DNA from: an uncultured Propionibacteriaceae bacterium
GTDB lineage: Bacteria > Actinomycetota > Actinomycetes > Propionibacteriales > Propionibacteriaceae
Length of the DNA stretch: 10,477 nt
Assembly: GCA_936924635.1 (NCBI GenBank)
Contig: CAKZHP010000103.1
Coordinates: forward strand, 1-10,477
Reading direction: 5' to 3'
Shown here: positions 1-7,380 of the stretch, one piece after another
Layout: every line of letters starts with the position of its first letter
How positions within the stretch are numbered: the first letter of the stretch is position 1
The notes under the pieces: model-generated
What the model was told of the DNA's origin: nothing
Seen by the model: only the letters and a program-made list of their open reading frames with translations
Database searches by the model: none
Translations under genes and position numbers: made by a program

Positions 1-1
1 C

Positions 2-79
2 CGGGAGCCTGGGAGCACTGAGCGGCGGGGTGAGGCGGGCAGCCGGCTTGCGAGGACTCTGCGAGACTGGCGCCCGTGA
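2..79 (+). CDS. possible 3' end of an upstream gene (partial)
   Basis: An open frame enters from the left edge and stops at TGA 77-79, giving a 25-residue tail that ends LRDWRP. Its stop overlaps the GTG start of the next gene in the four-base arrangement GTGA, a common form of translational coupling in actinomycete operons. Third positions are mostly G or C, but 25 codons are too few to be decisive. A competing frame also stays open through this stretch. No family is recognisable. The call rests mainly on the overlap and on the absence of a good ribosome binding site for the downstream gene. Confidence 0.3.
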   Translation, partial: REPGSTERRGEAGSRLARTLRDWRP

Positions 80-930
80 CGACGCTGCCGGGTGATGAGC
101 TGCTGACAGCCGGGCCGGTGGCGGCCTGGCTGACCGACATGGACGGGGTGCTCGTCCACGAGGAGGACGCGCTGCCCGGGGCGGCCGACTTCGTGGAGGC
201 GTTGAAGAAGCACGACGTACCGTTTGGGGTGCTGACGAACAACTCCACGTACACACCGCGAGACCTGCGGGCGCGCCTGCTCGCGTCGGGGATCGACGTG
301 CCCGAGGCCGCGATCTGGACCTCGGCCCAGGCGACGGCGAAGTTCATCGCCGACCAGATGCCGGGCGCCTCCTGCTTCGCGATCGGGGAGGCGGGTCTCA
401 CCACGGCGCTGCACGAGGCGGGCCTCACGCTGGTGGAGCGCAACCCCGACTACGTCGTGCTGGGGGAGACCCGGACGTACTCCTTCGAGGTCATCACCCG
501 CGGCATCCGGCTCATCGAGGCGGGCGCCCGGTTCATCGCCACGAACCCTGACCCGAGCGGGCCGAGCGCCTGGGGCACGCTGCCCGCCACGGGCGCGGTC
601 GCTGCCCTGATCCGGTCGGTGACCAACCGGGTCCCGTACTACATCGGCAAGCCGAACCCGTTCATGATGCGGTCAGCGCTGCGCCGGATCGGCGGGCACT
701 CGGAGTCCGCCGTGATGGTCGGCGACCGGATGGACACCGACGTCGTCTCCGGCCTGGAGGCAGGGATGCGTACGGTGCTCGTGCTGACCGGCTCGACCCG
801 CCGCGACCGCGTCGAGGCGTTCCCGTACCGGCCGACCGTGATCCTGGACTCCATCGCCGACGCCGTCCCGCTGGTCGAGGCCGGTCTGGCGCGGGACGAC
901 GAGCAGGGGGAACCGCCGCGTACGGCGTAG
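76..930 (+). CDS. HAD-IIA family (NagD-like) phosphatase
   Basis: A cytosolic Mg-dependent phosphatase of the haloacid dehalogenase superfamily, subfamily IIA, the group that holds NagD and sugar- or glycerol-phosphate phosphatases. The 284 residues cover a whole family member. Motif I is DMDGVL at 21-26, with nucleophile D21 and acid/base D23. Motif II is LTNNS at 53-57. The motif III lysine is K192 in GKPNPFMM, and motif IV is GDRMDTD at 216-222, with metal ligands around D217 and D222. The cap domain lies between motifs II and III, as expected for type C2 caps. The GTG start at 76 places motif I at the normal distance from the N-terminus. No clear Shine-Dalgarno sequence precedes it, so it may be coupled to an upstream gene (GTGA overlap) or be leaderless. 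The C-terminal 15 or so residues are polar and probably disordered. The substrate cannot be read from the sequence; p-nitrophenyl phosphate-type, UMP or glycerol-3-phosphate activities all occur in the family. Confidence 0.87.
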   Translation: MTTLPGDELLTAGPVAAWLTDMDGVLVHEEDALPGAADFVEALKKHDVPFGVLTNNSTYTPRDLRARLLASGIDVPEAAIWTSAQATAKFIADQMPGASCFAIGEAGLTTALHEAGLTLVERNPDYVVLGETRTYSFEVITRGIRLIEAGARFIATNPDPSGPSAWGTLPATGAVAALIRSVTNRVPYYIGKPNPFMMRSALRRIGGHSESAVMVGDRMDTDVVSGLEAGMRTVLVLTGSTRRDRVEAFPYRPTVILDSIADAVPLVEAGLARDDEQGEPPRTA

Positions 931-968
931 TGCCTGCGGCGTAGCCGCTGGGCCAGAGCTCGACCGAC

Positions 969-994
969 CCTCGCCGGGGCGACCGCCGGCGAGG
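969..994. terminator. GC-rich hairpin between convergent genes
   Basis: A perfect 9-bp stem (CCTCGCCGG at 969-977 with CCGGCGAGG at 986-994) closes an 8-nt loop. It lies 38 nt after the stop of the HAD phosphatase and 11 nt after the stop of the tetR gene, which runs towards it. No T-tract follows on either strand. A smaller stem, GCGGC-GTA-GCCGC, sits at 936-948. Together they fit a bidirectional, T-poor terminator of the kind common in actinomycetes. Confidence 0.55.
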
Positions 995-1005
995 CAGCCG
1001 GTCCG

Positions 1006-1620
1006 TCAGCCGGCCTGGGCTGACCGCACCAGGGTCGCCATCGACCGGCCCGCGGCTTCCATCGGGTCGGTGGAGCGCGCGGCACGGCTGAGCAGAAAGG
1101 CGCCCTCCAGCAGCATGACGAACGCGCGGGCGAGGTCGTCGGCGGCATCGGGGCCCACCCCTGCTCGCGACTCGAACCAGGCGGTCGCGCCCGCGTGCCA
1201 CTCGGAGAAGACGTCGGCCGTGGCCTGGCGCAGCCGGTCGTGCGTGCTGGCCACGTCGAGAGCCATCGTGGCAACCGGGCAGGCGTCGGCGTAGTCGCTC
1301 GCGGCCAGTCGCTCCCCGGCCGTCGCGAAGGCCACGAGCACCGCTGCCGCGGGGTCGGTGCCCTGCTCCAGCGCGGCGTCGAGAACGGCCAGGGTGAGCG
1401 CGAGGTAGGGCTGGCCGGACCGGCGGATCATGTCCTCGGCCAGGTCGTCCTTGCCGCCCGGGAAGAAGTGGTAGATCGAGCCGAAGGGCGCCTGCGCCTC
1501 GGCGGCGAGCTGCTTGAGCCCCGTACCCGCATAACCCTGGCGTGCGAAGAGCCGGTCAGCCGCGTCCTGGATGCGGGCGCGCGTGTCCACTCCTCGCGCG
1601 CCGGGGGTTGCCCTCGTCAT
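1006..1620 (-). CDS. TetR-family transcriptional regulator, LmrA/YxaF type
   Basis: A 204-residue DNA-binding repressor. The N-terminal TetR domain spans about residues 12-60 (TRARIQDAADRLFARQGY, then the helix-turn-helix TGLKQLAAEAQAPFGSIYHFF and the closing GGKDDL). The phrase GSIYHFFPGGK and the later CPVAT segment (114-118) are typical of the LmrA/YxaF branch, whose C-terminal domain binds small ligands. I chose the ATG at 1618-1620. The frame stays open to a TTG at 1662, but the extra 14 residues look unlike the family and would start inside the predicted operator. The ribosome binding site is weak. The gene is divergent from an alpha/beta hydrolase 56 bp away. In this arrangement the regulator usually represses itself and its neighbour until a substrate-like ligand binds. 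Ligand and targets are inferred. Confidence 0.9.
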   Translation of the reverse strand: MTRATPGARGVDTRARIQDAADRLFARQGYAGTGLKQLAAEAQAPFGSIYHFFPGGKDDLAEDMIRRSGQPYLALTLAVLDAALEQGTDPAAAVLVAFATAGERLAASDYADACPVATMALDVASTHDRLRQATADVFSEWHAGATAWFESRAGVGPDAADDLARAFVMLLEGAFLLSRAARSTDPMEAAGRSMATLVRSAQAG

Positions 1621-1637
1621 GGCTGGCAGCCTACAGT
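1608..1637 (+). promoter_or_regulatory. candidate promoter of the alpha/beta hydrolase
   Basis: TTGCCC at 1608-1613 and TACAGT at 1632-1637 are separated by 18 nt and resemble -35 and -10 elements. The implied start site is near 1644, so the TetR-type operator at 1647-1658 would lie just downstream of +1. The -35 half overlaps the beginning of the divergent tetR coding sequence. Prediction only. Confidence 0.35.
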
Positions 1638-1646
1638 CGCTCGCAC

Positions 1647-1658
1647 TAGAACGATCTA
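1647..1658. promoter_or_regulatory. candidate TetR operator between divergent genes
   Basis: TAGAACGATCTA is a 12-bp near-palindrome: ten of twelve positions are symmetric, with arms TAGA and TCTA round a CG centre. It lies in the 56-bp gap between the tetR start (1620) and the hydrolase start (1677). From memory it resembles the TAGA...TCTA boxes of LmrA/YxaF-type repressors, which is the class of the adjacent regulator. Its position would let one bound dimer block both genes. Confidence 0.5.
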
Positions 1659-1676
1659 TCAAGAAGGGGTGGGGCG

Positions 1677-2501
1677 ATGCCTGTCGTCGAGCTGCCGTCG
1701 GGACCCGTCGCGTACGAGGACACCGGCGGCGACGGGCCGGTCGTGGTCCTGTGCCACGGCGTGCCGATGGACCACCGGGCGTGTGACCGGGTGATGCCGC
1801 TGCTCACCGGCATGCGCGTGGTGCGCCCCACCCTGCCGATGGGTGGGCACCGGATGCCGATGGACCCGTCCGCGGACCTCACCCAGCTGGGCATGGCGGG
1901 CATCCTCGCTGACCTGCTCGACGCGCTCGACCTCCGCGACGTCACGCTCGTGCTCAACGACTGGGGCGGCGGGCAGCTCCTCATCAACCTGGGCCGCACC
2001 GAACGGGTCGGCCGGATGGTGCTCGCCGCGTGCGAGGCGTTCGACAACTTCCCGCCCGGGCCAGGAGCACTGCTCGCGGCCGCCGGGCGCGTACCGCCGC
2101 TGATGTGGCTGCTCGTGCAGGCGATGCGGTGGCGACCCCTGCGGCAGGCGCGGTTCGGGTACGGCGCGATGGCCGTCAGCGGGGTGCCGGATCATCTGCT
2201 CCGCGACTGGTTCGCACCGTCCCAGGAGGACCCGCGCATCCGGCGCGACTTCGCACGCTTCGCCGCCGGGGCGCCGCCGCGGGCCGAGCTGCGGCGGCTG
2301 GCAGCGCAGTGGCCGGCCTTCACGCGGCCCGTGCTCGTGGTCTGGGCCGCGCAGGACCCGCTCATGCCGGCAGACCACGGCCCGCGCCTGGCGGCGCTCT
2401 ACCCAGATGCTCGGCTCGAGGTCCTCGACGACTGCAGCACGCTGATCGGCCTCGACCAGCCCGAGCGGTTCGCCGCCCTGCTCCGCGAACTCGTCTTCTG
2501 A
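1677..2501 (+). CDS. alpha/beta hydrolase with Asp nucleophile (dehalogenase/epoxide hydrolase-like), His absent
   Basis: A 274-residue cytosolic alpha/beta-hydrolase-fold protein. HGVP at 28-31 is the oxyanion-hole HGxP motif. The nucleophile elbow reads LNDWGGG (93-99), making D95 the nucleophile, as in haloalkane dehalogenases and epoxide hydrolases (xDWGG) rather than serine esterases. A helical cap of about 70 residues follows (roughly 120-200). AAQDPLMP at 224-231 gives the usual strand-7 acid D227. Where the catalytic histidine normally follows the last strand, the sequence reads DDCSTLIGLDQPE (251-263), with no His. The enzyme may use other chemistry or be non-hydrolytic. The ATG at 1677 follows AAGGGG with 7-nt spacing. 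The divergent TetR gene probably controls it. No substrate can be named. Confidence 0.85.
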   Translation: MPVVELPSGPVAYEDTGGDGPVVVLCHGVPMDHRACDRVMPLLTGMRVVRPTLPMGGHRMPMDPSADLTQLGMAGILADLLDALDLRDVTLVLNDWGGGQLLINLGRTERVGRMVLAACEAFDNFPPGPGALLAAAGRVPPLMWLLVQAMRWRPLRQARFGYGAMAVSGVPDHLLRDWFAPSQEDPRIRRDFARFAAGAPPRAELRRLAAQWPAFTRPVLVVWAAQDPLMPADHGPRLAALYPDARLEVLDDCSTLIGLDQPERFAALLRELVF

Positions 2502-2527
2502 CGAGCCTGTGGCGCTGACAACGCGCG

Positions 2528-2549
2528 CGACGCCGGCGGTACGGCGTCG
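2528..2549. terminator. GC-rich hairpin between convergent genes
   Basis: A perfect 8-bp stem (CGACGCCG at 2528-2535 with CGGCGTCG at 2542-2549) and a 6-nt loop sit in the 68-bp gap between the alpha/beta hydrolase (+) and the amiE-like gene (-), whose stops face each other. No T-run follows. It is likely a shared terminator for both transcripts. Confidence 0.5.
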
Positions 2550-2569
2550 TGCTGCGTACGCGGGTCCTG

Positions 2570-4291
2570 CTAGGTGGCGGACCTGACCCAGCCGGAGGCA
2601 GTGAAGCGGCTCGGGTCCTTCTCGGTGTCCACGGTGGTGCCGCCGCCGCGGACCTGGACATCGTCGACGTACACGCCGCGCCCGAGGTAGAGCGCGTCGG
2701 TCGTGTGCCGCCAGCGGATCACCTGCGACCCGCCGCCCAGCCGGGCCGTCACCTGCACCCAGCGTCGCGTCCCGGAGTCTGCCCAGGTGCCGTCGGCAGC
2801 GTCGATGCGGCGGTTGCGGTCGTGCACCTCGAACGGGAGCGGACCCCAGGTGGCACCGCCGTCACGTGACACCTCCAGCCGCAGCGGGTCGGTCTCCTCG
2901 GTGTCGACGAATGCCGCGAACCGCAGGTCGGCCGACCTCGCCACCTCCACCGGGAGGTCGAGGGTGGCCGTCCTCGCGTCCTGGTCGCCGGTGAACCAGG
3001 CGTCCGGTCCCTTGGCGGGGCGGACGGGCATGGCGAGCGCCAGCCCCTGCGCCCACGCCCGCCGGGCCGGGTTGATGGAGCCCCAGCTGCGTGACGGGTG
3101 CACGCGGTTGGTGAGCAGGATCGCGAAGGAGCGCGACGCGAAGTCGATCACCAGCGACGTGCCCGTGTAGCCGGTGTGACCGGCCTCCCGGGGGTTCGAC
3201 AGCCCCTCGGCGTACCAGCGCTGGTTCAGCTCGAAGCCCAGCCCGTGGTCGTCGCCGGGGAACTCCTCGTTCACGTTGGTGATGAGCAGGGTGACCGACT
3301 TCTTGGAGAGGATCCGCGCACCGCCGTACGCACCGCCGTTGAGCAGGGTCTGAGCCAGGACCGACAGGTCCCGGGCCGTGGAGAACACGCCGGCGTGCCC
3401 GGCGACCCCGCCCAGCGACCAGGCGTTCTCGTCGTGGACCTCGCCCCAGACCATGCCGCGCGCCGGCGTGACCTGGTACTCCGTCGCCGCCGTGCGCTGC
3501 TTGTCCGTCGGGTTGTAACCCGTGTCGCGCATGCCCAGCGGCCCGGTGATCCGCTCGCGTACCACGACGTCCAGGCTCTGCCCCGTCAGCCGCTCCACCA
3601 TCACACCCAGCGTGATGAGGTTCAGGTCTGAGTAGAGGTAGCGCGTGCCGGGAGCCGCGTCGGGGGTCGTGGTGAGAACCGCCTGGATCCGGCTGGCCTT
3701 GTCGGGGTAGGCCGACCACAGCGGCAGCCAGGCGACCAGGCCCGAGGTGTGCGACAGCAGCTGCTCCACCGTGATCGCCTGCTTGCGGTTCGAGGCGAAC
3801 TCCGGCACGTACGTGGCGACAGGCTGCTGCAGACTGACCAGGCCCTGCTCCACGAGCTGCACCACGGCGAGCGAGGTGAACAGCTTCGACACCGAGGCCA
3901 GGTCGAACACCGTGTCCTCGCGCATCGGCAGGCGCTGCGCCTCGGGCAGCTTCGTGGTGGCGTTCGCGTACAGCAGCCGGTAGCCGCCCACGTCGGTCGC
4001 GACGATCGCGCCGTCATGGCCCATCACCGCCACGTGCCCGGGGAACAGCGGGTGAGCCAGGCCGGTGCCCTCCTCGTACGCGGCCAGGCGCGCCCTGGCC
4101 TGGTCGATGCGGGCGCGGATCAGGCCCATGTCCTCGGGCGTGGCGGTGCGCAGCGTGGTGCTCGGCGGCGCGTACCCCTGGTACGGCTTGTCGAAGTCGC
4201 GTGCCCACGCCATGGACGGCAACGCTAGCGATGCGCCCACGCCGCCGACCCCACCCAGCACGAGCCGGCGCGACAGACCCCGGGCGCTCAT
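2570..4291 (-). CDS. amiE: secreted beta-lactamase-fold serine hydrolase, AmiE/YbbE-type muropeptide amidase with extra C-terminal domain
   Basis: A 573-residue exported serine hydrolase of the class C beta-lactamase/PBP4* family. In B. subtilis the homologue AmiE (YbbE), encoded next to NagZ and NamZ, is an N-acetylmuramyl-L-alanine amidase that frees peptide from MurNAc; that role is inferred here from family and context. The N-terminus has a Tat-like signal (SRRLVL at 7-12) with a probable cut after AWA (28-30). Catalytic motifs are SVSK at 133-136 (nucleophile S133, K136), YSDLN at 220-224 (Y220) and HTG at 372-374. The catalytic domain ends near residue 425. The remaining 145 or so residues (for example LRFAAFVDTEETDPLRLEV and DGGATWGPLPF) look like a beta-sandwich. 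The ATG overlaps the namZ stop (ATGA) and has no Shine-Dalgarno sequence, so translation is probably coupled to namZ. The frame is open far upstream, but that part is shadow of namZ. Esterase activity is an alternative. Confidence 0.85.
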   Translation of the reverse strand: MSARGLSRRLVLGGVGGVGASLALPSMAWARDFDKPYQGYAPPSTTLRTATPEDMGLIRARIDQARARLAAYEEGTGLAHPLFPGHVAVMGHDGAIVATDVGGYRLLYANATTKLPEAQRLPMREDTVFDLASVSKLFTSLAVVQLVEQGLVSLQQPVATYVPEFASNRKQAITVEQLLSHTSGLVAWLPLWSAYPDKASRIQAVLTTTPDAAPGTRYLYSDLNLITLGVMVERLTGQSLDVVVRERITGPLGMRDTGYNPTDKQRTAATEYQVTPARGMVWGEVHDENAWSLGGVAGHAGVFSTARDLSVLAQTLLNGGAYGGARILSKKSVTLLITNVNEEFPGDDHGLGFELNQRWYAEGLSNPREAGHTGYTGTSLVIDFASRSFAILLTNRVHPSRSWGSINPARRAWAQGLALAMPVRPAKGPDAWFTGDQDARTATLDLPVEVARSADLRFAAFVDTEETDPLRLEVSRDGGATWGPLPFEVHDRNRRIDAADGTWADSGTRRWVQVTARLGGGSQVIRWRHTTDALYLGRGVYVDDVQVRGGGTTVDTEKDPSRFTASGWVRSAT

Positions 4292-5574
4292 CGGGCCGGC
4301 CCGTTGTAGATGAGGTACTGGCGGCGGCGGGCCTTGAACTCGGCCAGCTCCGCGCGCCACGTGGCCTGCACCTGGTCGGCGGTGGCGCCGGCGTCGATCT
4401 GCTCCCGAAGCCGTGCGGAGCCGGTCAGCTTGTCGATCCAGTACGGCAGCGTGGCGTTGTCCTTGCGCCACGCGACGTCGGGGTACAGCGCCTTGAGGGC
4501 CACGAGCATCTCGACCCCGGTACGGATCGGCTCGAACGCGTACGCATCGGTGACGTGCAGCTGGACGCCGCCGCAGACCTTGTTGGCGTGCTTGCTGATG
4601 GTCGGCGTGAAGTACGCCTCCCGGAACCGCACCCCCGGCAGCTGCCGGGCGTTGATCCGCTCGGCCAGGCGGTGGTCGACGAACGGGGCGCCGATCAGCT
4701 CGAACGGGCGGGTGGTGCCGCGGCCCTCCGAGAGGTTGGTGCCCTCGAACATGCAGGTGCCCGGGTAGACCAGCGCGGTGGTCGGGGTGGGCATGTTCGG
4801 GCTGGGCATCACCCACTGCAGGCCGGTGTCGTCGTAGCGGACGTCGCGGCGCCAGCCCTTCATCTCCACGACCGTGAGGTCGCGCAGCCGCTTGCCCTCG
4901 TCGCGGGGGAGGAACTCGCCGTCGAAGAACCGGGCCAGCTCGCCGACCGTCATGCCGTGCTGCTGCACGATCTCCTTGAGGCCCACGAAGGTCTGGTACG
5001 GGGAGAACATCATGGGCCCGTCGGCGGCACCGCCGGTGGGGTTGGGGCGGTCCAGCACGACGAACCGCGCCCCGACCCGGACGGCCGCGGCCATGCACTG
5101 GTACATGGTCCAGATGTAGGTGTAGAACCGCGAGCCTGCGTCCTGGATGTCGAAGACCAGCGTCTCCACCCGGGCGGTGGTGAGCATGGTGGCGAGCTTC
5201 TCGGTCGAGGCTCCGTACGTGTCGTACACGGTGAGACCCGTCCGCGGGTCGGTGAAGGTGCCCTCGGAGCCGCCGGCCTGGGCGGTGCCCCGGAAGCCGT
5301 GCTCGGGGCCGAAGACCCCGACCAGGTCGACCCTCGCGGCGTGCATGTGGTCGACGATGCTGGTGAGGTCGTGCAGCACGCCCGTGGGGTTCGTGACCAC
5401 CCCGACGCGCTGGCCGCGCAGCAGCTGCCAGTCGGCAGTGGCCTGGATCTGGGCGCCGGTGGTGACCCCCCGGCTGGGGGCCTGGGCGGGGGCCGCCTGC
5501 GCCGGGGTGACAGCGGCCAGAGGTGCTGCGGCCGCAGCGACCCCGGTCGCGGTGATGAGGTGTCGACGTCGCAT
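4288..5574 (-). CDS. namZ: exo-beta-N-acetylmuramidase NamZ (GH171, DUF1343)
   Basis: A 428-residue exported glycosidase of the DUF1343 family (B. subtilis YbbC, renamed NamZ, family GH171). It removes MurNAc from the non-reducing end of peptidoglycan fragments. The signal peptide is Tat-like (RRRHLIT at 2-8, then an Ala-rich core) with a probable cut after AQA (25-27). The mature protein shows the conserved blocks in order: GVVTNPTG 58-65, FGPEHGFRG 88-96, FDIQDAGSRFYTY 141-153, LDRPNP 174-179, MPSPNMPT 256-263 and YPGTCMFEGTNLSEGRGT 270-287. E91 in the EHG block is a probable catalytic acid. The start at 5574 has a good binding site (GAAAGG, overlapping the nagZ stop) and is followed at once by the signal peptide. 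It lies 11 nt after nagZ and overlaps the next gene by 4 nt. Length and motifs are complete. Confidence 0.92.
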   Translation of the reverse strand: MRRRHLITATGVAAAAAPLAAVTPAQAAPAQAPSRGVTTGAQIQATADWQLLRGQRVGVVTNPTGVLHDLTSIVDHMHAARVDLVGVFGPEHGFRGTAQAGGSEGTFTDPRTGLTVYDTYGASTEKLATMLTTARVETLVFDIQDAGSRFYTYIWTMYQCMAAAVRVGARFVVLDRPNPTGGAADGPMMFSPYQTFVGLKEIVQQHGMTVGELARFFDGEFLPRDEGKRLRDLTVVEMKGWRRDVRYDDTGLQWVMPSPNMPTPTTALVYPGTCMFEGTNLSEGRGTTRPFELIGAPFVDHRLAERINARQLPGVRFREAYFTPTISKHANKVCGGVQLHVTDAYAFEPIRTGVEMLVALKALYPDVAWRKDNATLPYWIDKLTGSARLREQIDAGATADQVQATWRAELAEFKARRRQYLIYNGPAR

Positions 5575-5585
5575 GGACTCGCCTT

Positions 5586-7361
5586 TCAGTAGGTGAGGCC
5601 GTGGCCGTACGGGTGAAGGACTGCCTGGTTGTCGGCTGTCGGGATGTCGACCGGGAGCTTGCCGGTCGGGGACACCTCGCCGGTGAGGGCGCGGACCAGC
5701 CCCCGCGGGGTGACCGGACTGTACGAGTACGTGGCGACGAACGTGGTCGCCTCGGTGAACCGGTTGATGTCGTACGGGTCGCGCACCGCCACCACCACGA
5801 CCGGGACCCCGGTCGCCAGGAGGCGCTTCACGAGGGTGACCTGGGCCGGGTTCGCCCACGCCTTGTTGGTCAGCACCACGACGGTGTCCGAGGCCCGGGC
5901 CGCCGTCTCGGCGCTCGTGATCTGAGCGGAGGTCGGGGCGGTGCCGGTCTGCAGCACCTGCGTCGTCGCACCCCGCTTGGCCAGCTCCTGCGACACCAGC
6001 TGCGTGGTGGTCACGCCGTAGCCGGTGACCAGGATCCGCCGGCCCGCCGGGCGCAGCGGCAGCACCCGGGCGTCGTTCCTGACCACCGTGATGGTGTGGT
6101 CGGTGATCCCGTCGGCGACCGCCTGGTGGGCCGCCGTGCCGACGACGGACGGGATCGCGGCCACGTCCACCATAGGCTCGCTCACGATGCCGCGGCGGAA
6201 CTTGCACTCCAGGATCCGGCGGACCTTGGCGTCGAGGTCGCGACGCGAGATCCGGCCCGACCGGACTGCGTCCACGACCGCGTTCCAGGCGACGTCCATC
6301 GCGGGCGGCATCAGCAGGATGTCGACACCGGCGAGCAGCGCGCGCACGGCGACCTCGCCGTCGCCGTACATCACCCGCACGCCCTCCATCGCCAGGCTGT
6401 CGGTGACGATGACGCCCTCGTACCCGAGCTCGCCACGGAGGACCCCGGTCAGGATCGGGCGGCTCAGGGTGGCCGGGTCGCCCGAGGAGTCGAGCGCCGG
6501 GACCACCAGGTGAGCGGTCATCACCATGTCCACCCCGGCGGCGATGGCGGCCCGGAAGGGCGGGGCGTCGAGGCGCTCCCACTCGGCGCGGGTGTGCGTG
6601 ATGACCGGCAGCCCGGTGTGGGAGTCGACCGCGGTGTCGCCGTGGCCGGGGAAGTGCTTGGTCGAGCTGGAGACGTTGCCGTCCTCCTGGTAGCCGCGGA
6701 CCTGGGCGGCGGCCAGCTCCGCGACCAGCTCGGGCCGGGAGCCGAACGAGCGGACCCCGATCACCGGGTTCAGCGCGTTGACGTTCACGTCGGAGTCGGG
6801 GGCGAAGTTCGTGTTGATCCCCACCGCCCGCAGCTCCTGACCGGTGATGGCCGCGGCAGACCTCGCGTACGCCGCGCTGCGGGTGGCGCCGAGCGCCATG
6901 GAGCCGGGGAACTGGGTGGCGGGCGGCCCGAAGCGGGTGACGACCCCCATCTCCTGGTCCGTGGCCACCAGCAGCGGCACCCGCGCCTTGGCGGCGGCAT
7001 CCAGCGAGGCCTGCTGCAGCCCGTTGGAGAGCGTGGCGATCTGGGTGGGGTCGGTGACGTTGTCGGACCAGGCGAAGTAGATGACCCCGCCCAGGTGGTA
7101 CTTCGCGACCACTTCGGCCGGGGTGGCCACCCCGTACAGCGGCACGTTGCGCTGATCGGGCGTCGTCGCCGACCCGCCGTAGACGTCCTGCCAGAACAGC
7201 TGGCCGATCTTCTCCTCCAGGGTCATCCTCGCCATGGTGGAGGTGACCCAGCCGTTGATCCCGGCAGGCGCGGCAGCCTGCGCGGTGGCTGGGAGCAGCG
7301 TGACGCCGCCGAGGGCGGCACCGCCAGCGATGACGGCGCGGCGCGAGACAGTGGGGGGCAT
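5586..7361 (-). CDS. nagZ: exported GH3 beta-N-acetylglucosaminidase NagZ (two-domain)
   Basis: A 591-residue glycoside hydrolase family 3 enzyme, first gene of the operon. NagZ cleaves GlcNAc from the non-reducing end of GlcNAc-MurNAc muropeptides. The Tat-like signal (SRRAVI at 6-11) is cut probably after AQA (27-29). The GH3 N-terminal barrel covers about 40-390. It contains the NagZ signature KHFPGHGDTAVDSH (235-248), whose D246/H248 pair is the characteristic Asp-His acid/base. The nucleophile is D321 in GVIVTDSLAMEGV. A C-terminal alpha/beta domain (about 415-591) follows, as in the B. subtilis enzyme but not the single-domain E. coli NagZ. I chose the ATG at 7361, preceded by GAGGAG, because it leads straight into the signal peptide. 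An in-frame TTG at 7424 lies within the operator and upstream of the predicted transcription start. An inverted repeat over the promoter suggests repression by an unknown regulator. Confidence 0.92.
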   Translation of the reverse strand: MPPTVSRRAVIAGGAALGGVTLLPATAQAAAPAGINGWVTSTMARMTLEEKIGQLFWQDVYGGSATTPDQRNVPLYGVATPAEVVAKYHLGGVIYFAWSDNVTDPTQIATLSNGLQQASLDAAAKARVPLLVATDQEMGVVTRFGPPATQFPGSMALGATRSAAYARSAAAITGQELRAVGINTNFAPDSDVNVNALNPVIGVRSFGSRPELVAELAAAQVRGYQEDGNVSSSTKHFPGHGDTAVDSHTGLPVITHTRAEWERLDAPPFRAAIAAGVDMVMTAHLVVPALDSSGDPATLSRPILTGVLRGELGYEGVIVTDSLAMEGVRVMYGDGEVAVRALLAGVDILLMPPAMDVAWNAVVDAVRSGRISRRDLDAKVRRILECKFRRGIVSEPMVDVAAIPSVVGTAAHQAVADGITDHTITVVRNDARVLPLRPAGRRILVTGYGVTTTQLVSQELAKRGATTQVLQTGTAPTSAQITSAETAARASDTVVVLTNKAWANPAQVTLVKRLLATGVPVVVVAVRDPYDINRFTEATTFVATYSYSPVTPRGLVRALTGEVSPTGKLPVDIPTADNQAVLHPYGHGLTY

Positions 7362-7380
7362 CGGACTCCTCGTCGAGTAC

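Noticed and set aside
1618..1662. TTG start at 1662 for the tetR gene, adding 14 residues
   Set aside because: The added residues are unlike TetR N-termini and the start would fall inside the operator. The ATG at 1620 gives the normal family length.
2570..5098. An 842-codon reading frame that would fuse extra sequence onto the amidase
   Set aside because: The part upstream of 4291 reads through namZ in the wrong frame. The signal peptide at MSARGLSRR marks the true start.
4288..6582. A 764-codon reading frame that would extend NamZ into nagZ
   Set aside because: The first 336 codons are an out-of-frame shadow of nagZ. The signal peptide and binding site at 5574 mark the real start.
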